Positions 37,281-48,438 of a DNA stretch of 64,000 nt are shown here, one piece after another. The position numbers were made by a program, and so were the translations under genes. Under the pieces are notes generated by a model. It saw only the letters and a program-made list of their open reading frames with translations. It was not told the DNA's origin and ran no database searches. The stretch is taken from NCBI GenBank assembly GCA_944990035.1, contig CALYLX010000114.1, forward strand, positions 1-64,000, given 5' to 3'. Every line of letters starts with the position of its first letter. The stretch's first letter is position 1. The stretch comes from Clitopilus passeckerianus. Lineage: Eukaryota > Basidiomycota > Agaricomycetes > Agaricales > Entolomataceae.

Positions 37281-40200
37281 TCAGAAAGAGCTGCAAACGA
37301 GATACGAGAGATGCACGTACGTCATGGTACCGACAGCAGCGTTTTCCTTGAACTCCCTTGATGCAACACGGGTCACCGATTTGGGCTCTGCAGGTTCAGG
37401 TACAACCTGCTTCTTGCGACCACCAGAAACAACTCTTGGTCGGCTGAAGACTCTTTCCTTTTTGAGATCACTGTTGCTTGCAGTGGGGAAGAGCTTGGGA
37501 CCGTCTGCTGTGCGAGCTGAGTCGTTCAGGTTGGATTTGGTAGTCACATCCTTGAGGCTCTTCCTGGGCGGGGCAGACCGAGAGAAAACGGTTGGCATCG
37601 GAGGCACTGAATCTGGTTCTTCTAGTCGCAGAGGAGATGGGGCTACGGGAGCCTTGCCTGGCCGTGAAGAAGGGTAAGGCGACACCCTGGATGTAGTCCT
37701 AGACCTGACACGATGGGGACGAAGTTCCGAAGGAAGAGGTTGGTAACTCTGAAGGGACTCTTCCAACAAGGCCCGCATCGCTGCTGGGTTCTTTGGAGGT
37801 TGGAATGCTGAGGAAAACTCGTTAGGCAAGTGGTAGCAGAGAATCGAGCAATAGTGCTTACTTTTCAAAGCAGACATGGATCCATGGGTGTCTGCCCACT
37901 GCCTTTGGCTCTCCGTGACTATGCTCTCGGCCTCGTTCTTCAAGGCGTAATACTTGCGCAAGGCAATCACTCCTGTGTCGTCTTCCCAAATCGACGAAAC
38001 TCGAGACCTGGTGGAGCGAATAGAGACGGCGTCATCGTCGACTGTGAGGAACACCGGTCTTCTTGCTGTCGCAGTTGCCATCGTCGTGGAAACTTCCTCC
38101 GAACCGAGAAGTCCAGTCTTGGTTGGCGAGGCAGAAGTTGCCATGATCTCCTCCTCGATAGTCTCGTATATTGACGAACGGGTGGTGCGAGCGTACGAGG
38201 ACTGACGAGAATGGGAGTGGAGCTGTCCACGAGAGCGGGTACGCACTCGGACCTGAGGATGGGCTGTCAATGGACCGGTCATGGTGTTCATGGCTAGGTT
38301 GAGGTCGGAAAGGTCAATGCTTGCACTGTCGTCCATCGAGGAGAAGCTGTCAGAGCCAGCGGAGGTCAGCGAAGGTGTTTCGCGACCAGAAGTGGATGTG
38401 CAGGTGCTCGACCGAGAGCGATTGGCCTTATTAGGACGGGTGAAGATCGGTGCATGGTAGACTACAAATATTTGTCAGATGGCTCTGCATGTGAAGGTAG
38501 AAAAAGACACGTACAAGGTGCTGATGCCTCCTCTCCTTTTGCAACCAGGCAATTGTCTTCAAGGCTACGACGTTTGATGAGACCTTGCTGGGCTTGTATC
38601 ATTCGTTCTTCCCCAAAGATGAAAGGCGATGCTTGAACAATCTCAACGGACTCCACGATACGGGCTTTGTTAGGGGTGCCTGATAGTCCGCCGAGAGAAC
38701 CGTCTTCTTCAACTTCCTGGGTGCGCTTCCGTTTTTCAATGCGACTTGACGGTGAACCACTTGCTACAGACTCCATTGAGATGCGGCGAACACGTTCAAC
38801 CTCAGGCTCAAGCATCTACCAGATTCATTAGTATGTATTGCCTTTGGAGGTGAAGAAGCGGCTTACGTTGATTCTGGAACTGCTTGCCTTGACTGGGCTG
38901 GGCTTCTCCTCCACGCTGAGGACAGATAGAGGTCGGAAGTTGTACTCAACGTGGGAGGAAGGCTTCCCAGCTACATCACCACTTCCGAAGACGGAACCAA
39001 CGGATTGGCTAGTCATGTTATCGCCAGTCTTGCTAAAGATGGAGTCGTCGCGTCGGAACTTTGATTCTTCATGGTCAACAACTGAGTCTGTATCATCCTG
39101 GAATGAGAGGTCCATGATAGAAGGAAGCTCATTTGGGCCTGTCGGCGACGCAGGGATCGACGCCAGCGACATGCGGTAATTGGCAGCATTGTCGAACATT
39201 TTATCTCCAAGGCCTGGCCGCACGAGACGGGAGACAGAGAAATCGCTCATGGCAGAATCACCGGAGTCACGGCGATGTCTAGTCCAAGAGAACCGTTTGT
39301 TGCTGGCGCCGTAGCCAGAGAATGGGCGGCCCCTTGACTGTACACTGGCATTGGAATCATTCCTTCGTCGGGCACCGAAACCTCTTGTAACAAGGGCGAC
39401 GGGTGGTGCAAAGGACACGGCTGAAAAGCGGTGGGAATCTCGATTTGAAGGTTGAGCAGGGGCGCGGAAGTAGAAGCTTGAAGCGTCGCTGTCAACCCTT
39501 GACCTGCGTGGGCGGTGGCGAATGAAGTCGAAAGTGTCATCCACGGTGTTGCTCATTATAGAGAAAGCATCTGACATAGGCCTCTCTGCTGAGCGTAAAG
39601 ACCCAAAACCGAAGGGGTCACTGAGACCATAGTCATGGGGTCTGCCATAGGAGGATACGGAGGCAATGCTGAACATCGACTGCGGCCTCAAGAAATCAGC
39701 TGGATTGTTGGAGGTCGGTGGCCAGAAGCGGGGTTGACCACGTCCAAATTCGAATCCGCGCCTGACTTCGTCAAACGAGTCAAATCCCATGAAACTCAAC
39801 TCTGAATTGGCCCGGGAATGCCGATATTCGGGCTGGAACTCGGGGCTCAAGCTAAGAGCTGCTGAGATGCGGTGGATGCTGGAATCTGAGCTGACTCGTA
39901 CACGACGGCGAGGAACTGCTGAGGGAACGGGTGATATGGGAACAGGCAGTGCGCTTCCCTTCATGGGGCTCCTATGGGAGATGGGCGGGATGATATCGGC
40001 GAATGACTTTGGGTGGTCATCCACATCTGTGGGCTCGATTACTTGAGGAAGACCACCGAATTTGAACGACATGTTTAGGTGGCCTCTAGGTGATTGGTGA
40101 TCATCATTCGAAACGTCCTCCATTATGACGTCCTCAGAAAGCTCTGTGCTTGCGAGGCTGGCAGTATCGGGGAAGAGCATGGCATTTCCGGTTTGGGACT

Positions 40201-43200
40201 GTCCGAATGGCAGCCTGCTATGCGGAGAGGAAGGGCTGTCATGAGCCGCCAACATATTCATGTCCATGAGATCTTCGTGGTCGAGCTCAGCGGAAGTGGT
40301 TTCCTCGCTGTGGCTGATGCTGGATGCGTCATCAGCTCGAGGGGAGGGCCTGAGGAAGGAAGGTATTTCTGGGAGAGTCGGTGCCCGGCTTTCATCTTTA
40401 TAACTGCTGTAGTCAACTTTGGCCGGTGTGCCAAAAGCATTCTCGAGCTGTTCAACGAAGCTCTGGTGCTCAAAGGCACTCGATTCACGAAGATTCCTGA
40501 TTTCGGCAGTGAAGTCGAATGATCTCTTGGTCTCGTCAATCTCCTCGCCTCCGAAGTCAATTGGCTCGGCATGGAATATCGATGCATCCAAGGGAATCAT
40601 AGTATTGGCCATCGAGGATCCAGGAAGCATAGGCTTTTCTTCTGAGGCCCCAGTGACGCTTGCCCTCTCGAAGAAAGAGTGTGCATCATCGCCATTCTGC
40701 GCCGCAAGCAGGTCCTGCAGTTCGGCGGGAATATCACCCATGAATGATGAGGGTTCTGATCGGTGGCTGTCATTGAACTCGGTGGAGTTGCGAGCACTCG
40801 AGTCAGAAAGGCTGTCTTGACGCTTGAAGACTGGGCTGCGCCGCAGGAATGCGAAGTCACCTTCTGAGCTGGTGGACGACTCAGGTCTCGTGAAAATGTC
40901 CGCTACGGATGTACGAGGTTGAGCCTTGGAAGATGATGCTTTCACGGTTCCTTCTTCAGAGTTGACGAATGCTTTGGAGGACGAAGCTCTGAGCGTGCTT
41001 GCTTTCTCGCTGGTCGCAGATGAAGGAGGGAAGAACACCTGAGATGGCGTAATCTCCGCTGCAGGCAGGAGGGAGGTTGTTGCACCAATCAGGAGGGAAG
41101 GTGGGGAGCTCAGTGAGAGGGACTTCATTGACTTGCTGGAACGCAGGTCAGATTCCGGGATGGGCCAGCCAGGAATGTTCGACAGGCTAGGCCGCGACTC
41201 ATGTCCGAGGGTATTCTTCCTAGACTGCGCATACGGCCGGATCGAAGGTGGTGCTGCCGCAATGTAGGACGGTGCACGCCTCAATGGACCACCAATGGGT
41301 GCCGCTTCTGCGAGAGAAGCCACGTAAGACGGGCCGACGGTAGCTCGGCGGACAGGGCTATGGTCGCGACGAGGAACAGGGGGAGCATTGAAATCAAGCT
41401 TGAAGGTACGTGTGATCTTATGAGGTGACCTGTCTGGGGTTCCGGGAGTAGCTTCCAGGTCGAGGTTGGAGATGAGTTGAGCGAGATCATTCGTGGCAGC
41501 ATCAAGAACGGACAAAGGGGCTGTAAGGCAGATATTAGCACAAGAAAAGGTGACAATACTTGTAAGAAAAAACTAACCTTCACCATCTTCGTCGTCAGAG
41601 AAAACGACAGGTCGACTACGACCAAGTAACTGTTCGGACATAGGCCGTCTACGATGTTTCTTGGGAGTATCCGGAGCAACGGGTGCCACAGTAACTTCGT
41701 TGGCATCCTCCTCTGCGATAGCCTGTTCAAGGATAGAGCCAATAACGGAATCATTGTCGTTCATGGGGTATCCATCTGAAGTAGCTGCCTTCTTGCGAAT
41801 GACTGGTGGCCTGTCGAACAGCGGTTGCGTAGGAGTCAACAGAGCTTCGGGACCAGTTGCAGTCAACACTTCGGCAGTGGGGAAGATATCCGTGAGAGCG
41901 GTCCTCTTGCTTTTGCTAGACTTCTCCTTCTTGCTATCCTTCTTGCTCTTCTTCTTGGATGCAGTGCCTGCCGCCTCATCAGCGTTTCTTCTCCTTCTCA
42001 GCCTTCTTTTCTCCTTCTCCTCCTTCCGCTTTTCTTTCTCCTCCCGCCTCTTCTCCTTTTCTTCTTTTTCTGCGCCCTCTCCGCCCTGCGCTTCTCCTTC
42101 TCCTCCTTCAGACGTTCCTTCTCAGCTTGCTCAGGATCAACTCGTTCAGTTTCCTTCTCCTTATCGCGCCGTTCCCTCACGCTCTCGAGGACAGTCTCGT
42201 CCCACCTCACACTCCCACCCGACGACCTCCTCTCACCATCCAACCCAGCACGAGCAAGAATACTCGAGGTGATAGAAGGCGGCCTCAACGACGACCTAGT
42301 CGAGCCCTTTGATCCTCCAGTATGATTACTCATCACAGACGCCGATCGTTCCCGACTAATGGTAGACGAGTCGAAAGCAGCACGGCTACTAGAACGACCA
42401 TGGGTGAAGAGCATTCTTGCGGAGGTCAAGGAAAGGCGGGAGCTTCTTCCGGAGAGGGTGGCTGGCTGGCGTTCGCCATCGGAACCAGCAGCAAGGAGTG
42501 AGCTGGCAGTAGAACCGGATCGTGCGTGCTGCAGACGACCAGTCATCTTGGATAATGTCGAGGGATGCCAATGCCGAGGATGGAGCGCTTCTTGTTCAGA
42601 GAGGCATTTTTCTCGGAAGCAGGTGGGGTATATTCAAAGGCAGAGCCTAGAACTGTATGATCGTCTCCCTGAGGAGGGTCGAAGGCGGTTGAGGATAAGA
42701 TATCCATCGACTTTTTCTTCTTGGACGAAGACGACGTAGACTTGGAGGATTTGCTCGACTTGTCCTTCTCCTTGTCCTTAGAGGATTTCTTGGACTTCTT
42801 CTCTTTGACCTCGCTTTCGCACTTGTCGCCCTCCTTGTCTTTGTCCTTCCTCTCCTTCTTGACTTTCTTCCTCTCCTTGGGTGTATCCCCAACGTTCTCG
42901 GTTTCTGTGACGTCGCCCTCGTAGTCCTGCATGCTAGCGTGCTTGAGCTGGTTCCAGCTGCCCATTCGTGCCAGGGACTGGAACGACTTCATGGCGCGTA
43001 CGGCAATTGAGCCCTGCCTCTGATGACCACCAGAGGACTTATGAGCGGAACTACTGGCCTTTGGAGTAGTTTGTTCTTCCGGCTCCTGTTCTTGAGATGT
43101 CGTCGTGCGGTCAGGATCCTCAGTAGAGGTAGAGGTATTCGCCTCGACAACGGAAGTCTCTGCTTCGGTACTGTCGTTGGCGGAAACCTTGAACATCATG

Positions 43201-44197
43201 CCGAAATCCATCGAGTGGAACCTCGACCTGAGTGTCTTCTCAGGCGCTGAGCTTGAAGCACGTCGGAGAGGGTCAGGAGCTGAGATGACGTGGTTAGCTT
43301 GTAGGTTTGTAGCATCAAAGGGGGAACCTACTCTTAGACCTGGGATATGGATCCTTTGACTTTGCTTTGGTAGCTTCCTCCGGACCTGGAGCTGGAAAAG
43401 CTACCGTTAGATTCAACCATTGACAGGAATGCCAAGACTAGCTTACATTTCGCTCGTTTCTTCTTCTCTTTCTTCTCCTCCTCAACCTCCATCAACTCCT
43501 TCCTACCCCTCCCAATACTCCACCACTTATCCTTCGCATCCATCTCACTCTTCATCTTCACCAACCCACCGGAGGTCGACCCGCGCCCTCCCACATTCTC
43601 CTTCTCCTTATTCTCCTTCTTCTTGAGCGTCGCACTCTTCTTCTTCGAAAGCTCCGAAGTAGAAGGCACATTCGTCACTTCATTCAATGGACCGCCCCAT
43701 GCAACCCCATCCAGGGCCATCCGCGATTTCTTCTTCCGGACCACAACGACCTCCGCAATATCCTCGTCATCCTCTTGTTCAGGAGACTTCGGCCTCGAGT
43801 CCACGTAGATCTCGAACCCGCCGCCGAAGGATGATGACTGCTGGGGAGGGGCACCAACGCGTCGGACGACGTCGGAGAAGTCCTGGGATTTATTCTTGTT
43901 CTTGTCGCGTCCGGAGACGCTGGAGGCTATGAGGCCGAGCTTGGACTTCTTTGGTGCGAGGCGCTTCTTGCGCTCGGTGTCGGCGTCTGACGGCTTAGGA
44001 GCAAGCCGTGCAGGGAGACCAGCAGCTTCCCATGGGTCCTCTGAGGCTTGGAGCATGGGAGGGAGAGCGTCAATGCTGGAACGACCCGACTCGGAAGGGG
44101 TGGCGTTGATCAACCGGATGGTTGATGCTTGGTGGAAGGAAGTATCCTCTGAAATGGTGGTATCTTGGAATTGACCCGAAGTATAGTCAGTTTGCAT
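37281..44197 (-). CDS. Very large Ser-rich, mostly disordered protein (function unknown)
   Basis: I do not recognise a named family. The coding span is nearly 7 kb with few introns, unlike its neighbours. In order: an N-terminal part 'MQTDYTSGQFQDTTISEDTS' with Lys-rich patches ('ERKKRLAPKKSKLG'); a Lys/Glu/Ser charged region ('KERKKVKKERKDKDKEGDK'); a second charged block 'RLKEEKEKRRAERAQ' of coiled-coil type; an 895-codon uninterrupted frame (38828-41515) of Ser/Pro/Asp-rich sequence with many RxxS-like sites; and a C-terminal module 'GVIALRKYYALKNEAESIV', 'MRALLEESLQSYQPLPSELR', 'RVRSRTTSRVSPYPSSRPGK'. The stop at 37281 is reached after a last 30-nt intron ending TTGCAG. That last conserved-looking module recurs in my recollection of agaric hypothetical proteins, without a function. 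Frame breaks needing one base each lie at the G3 at 42562-42564 and the T5 at 42065-42069. They split the protein in three unless corrected. A scaffold role is only a guess. Confidence 0.75.
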
Positions 44198-45775
44198 AAT
44201 ATGTCGTCAGCCGAAAATGTAAGCTTCGTGTTGGCGAAAACAGAAAAATTGGGCAAAAGTTTGATGTATATAGATTTGTTGAAAAATAGGAAAGTCTTGA
44301 AAATTCGACGTCGCAGTTGCTGGGTGTCGTAAGTAAATCGTGTCAGGCTTGACGTTAGCACGAATAAATTAATCGTGAACGAGACACTTCGTAGAACTTG
44401 AAGAGAATAAAAGTCGTAAGCTGTTGAATACTCTGTAGTCGAAGATGCTGAAAGTTCATAGTATGGTCAGCATAAACGAAAGCTTGCAGTAGCCGAATTA
44501 CCCCACCTTGTTGCTTCGTACCTTGCTACTGTAGAAACCAATGCATGCACGCCTTTGCGTGCTGTCCAAACCCCTCCTGTAGCCAATACCAGTGAGCCTA
44601 CAATGTCCTCTCAATGCCAGAAAGGAGAGGCGAACGTACCGTAGATTGGTGGACGTCTTGCGGTCAAGAGTACAAGGAACCTGGCCTCAACCGTATCGCC
44701 ACAGGCAGTTCAACATTCAGGTCACATGACCGCGTCGCGCTTAAAATTCAATTTGATGTCGATCCATGAAACTCAGGGTTCGATTCCCGCAATGGCGCCG
44801 CATTTTACTTTTATTATCCTCCAGTCTGAAAGTTGTTAACGCGCTCAGCTCCTTAGAAATACCATCGAACAGGCAACTTACAGTGTGCAATAAACGAAGC
44901 CCCGTGACGGTGACAGACGCGTCGAGTAACGCGTTCTGTTTGGTGGAGCGGCCCTGCGTGAACACGACTGATGCCCTCACCACACGTGTAGATGGCGGTT
45001 GCCGCCTCGTTGACGCATCCAGGACCGTCATCAGAAGATTATTGCCTCATAAATGAATTGCGGCCGAAGCAGCGACAGGCTACATATTTTGTTGAAGAAC
45101 GAGAATTCGGAAGACAGATGGAACTTGGATGGAACAGGCTTGAGCTGAATTTCAGCAAGCATTCGACGCCGATACGCCATACGTACCATGATAATGGGCA
45201 CACTTTTCACGAAGCTAGAAACTCAGAATAACCCAAAGTTGGCGAGATTGACGTCCTGCATGCTTCACAAAACACGAGGCACGGTTATCAGTATGGGCGG
45301 CACGATGAGATTGATCTTGATTTCCAGTGATCACAGCGTCTCATGTCGAATAAGATCCATGCTTGGCGGTGTTCAAGAAAGCGTAATGAGAAAATAAAGG
45401 GAGACAGAGGGCTGATTGCTAGAGGCTGGCTACTGTTGGGGGGAAAGATGGACTGACAGTGAGAAAGTGCAGGCTTCGATTCTTTCTGGATCCTGCCAGT
45501 GATGCCAAACTGGGCATAGGCTAGGAAGACTGGAAACATCCGAACTTCGACGTCTATGGCCATATATGCGCCGATAAAAGACAGGACTTCTATTTATTAC
45601 CAAACGTTGACAAAACTATTAATGCGACTTCATAAGCTGATATAGTTTGCTTGACCAAAAACAAATGCAGAAATGGTGCAACCTCAAATGCGTGAATTGC
45701 TGAACATTATACAAAATGTAGTGAAGTGGAACTCCTAAAGCTCGAATGATTCTCGCATTTGTATCTTTCGACTTC
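44198..45775. other. Intergenic, divergent side of the large gene
   Basis: About 1.6 kb between the large gene's start and the AA9 stop. It contains two ACGCGT boxes (44917-44922 and 44929-44934). The open frames 44741-45031 and 44766-45056 overlap on opposite strands and carry no domain. A T-arm-like sequence at 44776-44790 is not part of a tRNA. I see no supported gene. Confidence 0.5.
44917..44934. promoter_or_regulatory. Pair of ACGCGT (MCB-type) boxes
   Basis: Two exact ACGCGT hexamers lie 12 bp apart, about 720 bp upstream of the large minus-strand gene. ACGCGT is the MluI cell-cycle box bound by Mbp1/Swi6-type factors. Which gene they serve, if any, is unclear. Confidence 0.35.
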
Positions 45776-47246
45776 TCAGAGGCATTGAGAATAGTAAGCT
45801 AGAAGTGAAGACCATCAGTACTAAATCTCTCGCGAAACAGGAGAACGAGACTCACGATTGACGACGGTGCACTTGAATGGCGAAACGCTAGTAGTAACCA
45901 AAGTCAGTATACATACATATCTCAAAGCCCAAATGGGTGTGGCGTACCATCCTGTAGGACCACTATAGCCTGTTCCACCACATTGTCCATATTGAGCGAC
46001 AGTTCCGCTAGTGGGCGCAGTCGTAGGCGTCGTGGTGGTAGTGGGCTTCGTGGTGGTGCCAGGAGGAGTGGTGGTAGGAGGAGCAGTGGTCTAGACGCAA
46101 AACGAAGTCGTGATCAGATATGGTGGCTCAAGTATGAGAGAAAGAACGCACTCCGCCTCCGCTTCCGCCACTTCCGTAGAGGGGAGGTCCAGGGATGGGG
46201 TAGGTCTAATCAAGGATCAGTATCCTGCTTGTTCCTATTAGAAGAGAACGTACGGTCTGAGTTTGAGCTTCGTTGGAGTAGACAACGATGCTAACTGAAG
46301 GAATACGAATATGATTGATTACCACTAGTATGGTTACGAAGGGAAGAAAAAGACGTACGACCGGGGTCGCTGTTAGAGTAAGCACCAGGGAATGAGACAA
46401 GCTCAGCAGCAGTGGGTGCACGGCTTCCGCCACCAGTAATCTGGATTTGGGCACATTCGGGGTAGAATTGCTGAATTCGTTCGTAGTCAAGTCAGATATG
46501 TTCTCATATAAACAAGAACAATGGAATGATACACACAGCAGGCAGGGAGTGGAGGGCAATGGTCTCGAAGCGGATGAGGTAGTTTCCGCTGGGGACACTG
46601 CTGGGGATGGTAGTCGTCCAGGACGAGTTGTCAGCGATCATCTTGCCAGATCCCCAGAGACCTGAGTAGACTGTGCCGGAGAGCAGACCAGCTTGGTCAA
46701 TCTTGAACTACAAATATTCAATGGAATATCAGCTACTGGGTATGTATAATTCATGAAATAACATACCCATTTGAGCGAGTTGGCGTTGACGCCAGTGCAA
46801 GTCGAGCCAGGGCATTGAGCGAGGTAAGTGAGCTAGAGTAACACATGAATGCCTATCACTGACGAGTAGTCGTAGAATCTTACCATGGGACCAATATTGT
46901 GTGGCCAATCGTTCCAGTAAGCAGTGATTGCTGAACCAGCCTTGACGGTGGCAGTAAGTTGCAAAGCACCTGAGGTTCCGTCATCATTGCAAGCAAGGGT
47001 GGAGTCTTTAGCATCCAGAATAGGGTTGCTATTTGCCGCTTAGCAGGATGAAGGAGGGAGTATCGATGAAAGAACATACTAAGTAGCCCATGGACGCTGG
47101 ATAGTGGTCTGACCAGAGGGGCTGTTATACGGGTTCCATCCGTTGTACCAGGTACCGCCGTTAGAGTAGGATAGGACACCACCGTGTGCGAGGACAGCGG
47201 GGAGCGCAGTAGAGAGAGCGACCAAAGAGGCAAGCTGGCACAACAT
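45776..47246 (-). CDS. AA9 lytic polysaccharide monooxygenase with C-terminal CB​M1 cellulose-binding module
   Basis: This is a secreted copper enzyme that oxidatively cleaves cellulose or related glucans. It starts at 47246, '[20 protein letters not shown]', a signal peptide ending just before 'HGGVLSYS', so the mature protein begins with the copper-ligand His. The second ligand His is in '[11 protein letters not shown]', and the axial Tyr is in '[10 protein letters not shown]', preceded by 'ETIALH'. A Thr/Pro linker ('[19 protein letters not shown]') leads to CBM1: '[18 protein letters not shown]', 'SPFKC' and 'NPYYSQCL', all four Cys and the aromatic face present. It ends at TGA 45776. About nine introns are present; no frameshift. 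The position often held by His in 'RHE' reads RFE here. A TATA box lies 51 bp upstream. It is the clearest plant-biomass gene in the window. Confidence 0.95.
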
Positions 47247-47296
47247 TTTTCTTGAGAACAAATGTTAAGGAAAACTTGGAGTGAATGTAACCAACC

Positions 47297-47302
47297 TTTA
47301 TA
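47297..47302 (-). promoter_or_regulatory. TATA box of the AA9 gene
   Basis: On the minus strand the sequence is GGTATAAAGG. It lies 51 bp upstream of the ATG at 47246. Confidence 0.55.
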
Positions 47303-48382
47303 CCCCTCTACGCTTCAGTGGGAAGTATCGGCTTGGGAGCTGATCAAAATAGACGAGGCTGGGGAAGAGAAGGTTTCTCCGCTTTTCTCCGCACGGCTAG
47401 AGAATGTCATAGCCATTATTCAAGGCACGCCAGCCAAAACGACGCATGGGCAGCATGGAGTTGGGTTATTGTATCCGTGCCGAAAATCTGAGGAAAGTCA
47501 CAACATCAGCTGGGCATATTTGTCGGGAAAACCTCTATCTTACACGACTACTGAAGCCACAAAATCCTGAGCAAAGGCGGCCAAGAAAGGGGGGTTTTCA
47601 AGGTTTCGTCTAGATGTACGAGGGTTCGAACGACTCTCCGCTAGGTCTTGGCGAAGGTTTGTATTGAAGAAATAGACTTTTGACCCGCCTACGGAAAGAT
47701 TGAAATCACCTTGCGGTACCGACGCAGGATGGTGGAGCATTGTAGCGCATAAACAGGTATGGTATATTTGGAACGAAGTCGAAGATTGAAGGCGATTTCG
47801 ACATTTACCGGATAATATCCGGCTCGAGGAAAATGGTCGGGGAGGCAAGTAACCATGCGTCCTTTATCGCAACCGATTGCATCAGAGGAGGACTTTATCA
47901 TCAGCTGGGATGCAATGAAATCGGTTGATTATGGAGTCGCCGCGTTCAAGGGCAAACAGAATCAGATATCTAATCACCGTCAGTTTCTTCCAGAACAAAA
48001 AAATACGACTAAGAACCGACCTAGGTTGTCGACCCGAGTTTTCAATCTTCAAGTGAGACCTCAGAGATGTAGAGTTTCAAAGAAGGTATCTAATTTCATC
48101 TGCTCAGAGTGTCAGAGTTAACTGAAAATACGCAAGATGACTCTGTTGCCACTGGCATTCATGGTTCAACCGAAGGGCAAAGGCAGATCTTTCTGCGGCG
48201 TGTCGTTCAGGCTAGAGTTTCAACGTTTATCAATCGATAATCGACTATCAGGATCATTTCTTGAGGTTCAAGATTGCTTAGTAGAATGATGAACTGGCTA
48301 AAAGATTGCAAACGAGAAAAGAAAGCCGAAGGAAGTCACGGTTGAAAGTGTGACTTTAATCACGTGCGGTACTGGTAACGCG

Positions 48383-48395
48383 ACGCGTAACGCGT
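48383..48395. promoter_or_regulatory. Paired MCB (ACGCGT) cell-cycle boxes upstream of chk1
   Basis: Exact ACGCGT hexamers at 48383-48388 and 48390-48395, with ACGCGA at 48378-48383 just before, lie about 44-60 bp upstream of the Chk1 ATG. A CACGTG sits at 48361. In ascomycete yeasts, and by inference here, such boxes bind the MBF complex and drive G1/S and replication-stress transcription. Confidence 0.55.
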
Positions 48396-48438
48396 TCGTG
48401 ATGTTTAATTGATTCCTTTCAACAACTTTCGGCGACGA

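Larger units (their letters stand above)
47247..48438. other. Divergent promoter region between AA9 and chk1
   Basis: About 1.2 kb. It holds the AA9 TATA box at one end, and a CACGTG (48361-48366) with paired ACGCGT boxes at the chk1 end. No coding sequence is recognised; the 47540-47901 minus-strand frames lack domains. Confidence 0.55.

Noticed and set aside
37201..43932. Many 60-200 codon plus-strand frames opposite the large minus-strand gene
   Set aside because: They are Ser/Phe/Leu-rich mirror frames of a low-complexity coding strand, without domains or splice sites.
44776..44790. GGTTCGATTCCC resembles a tRNA T-arm
   Set aside because: The flanking bases do not form the T-stem fully, and no matching acceptor stem, D-arm or anticodon arm lies in the 75-150 bases upstream.
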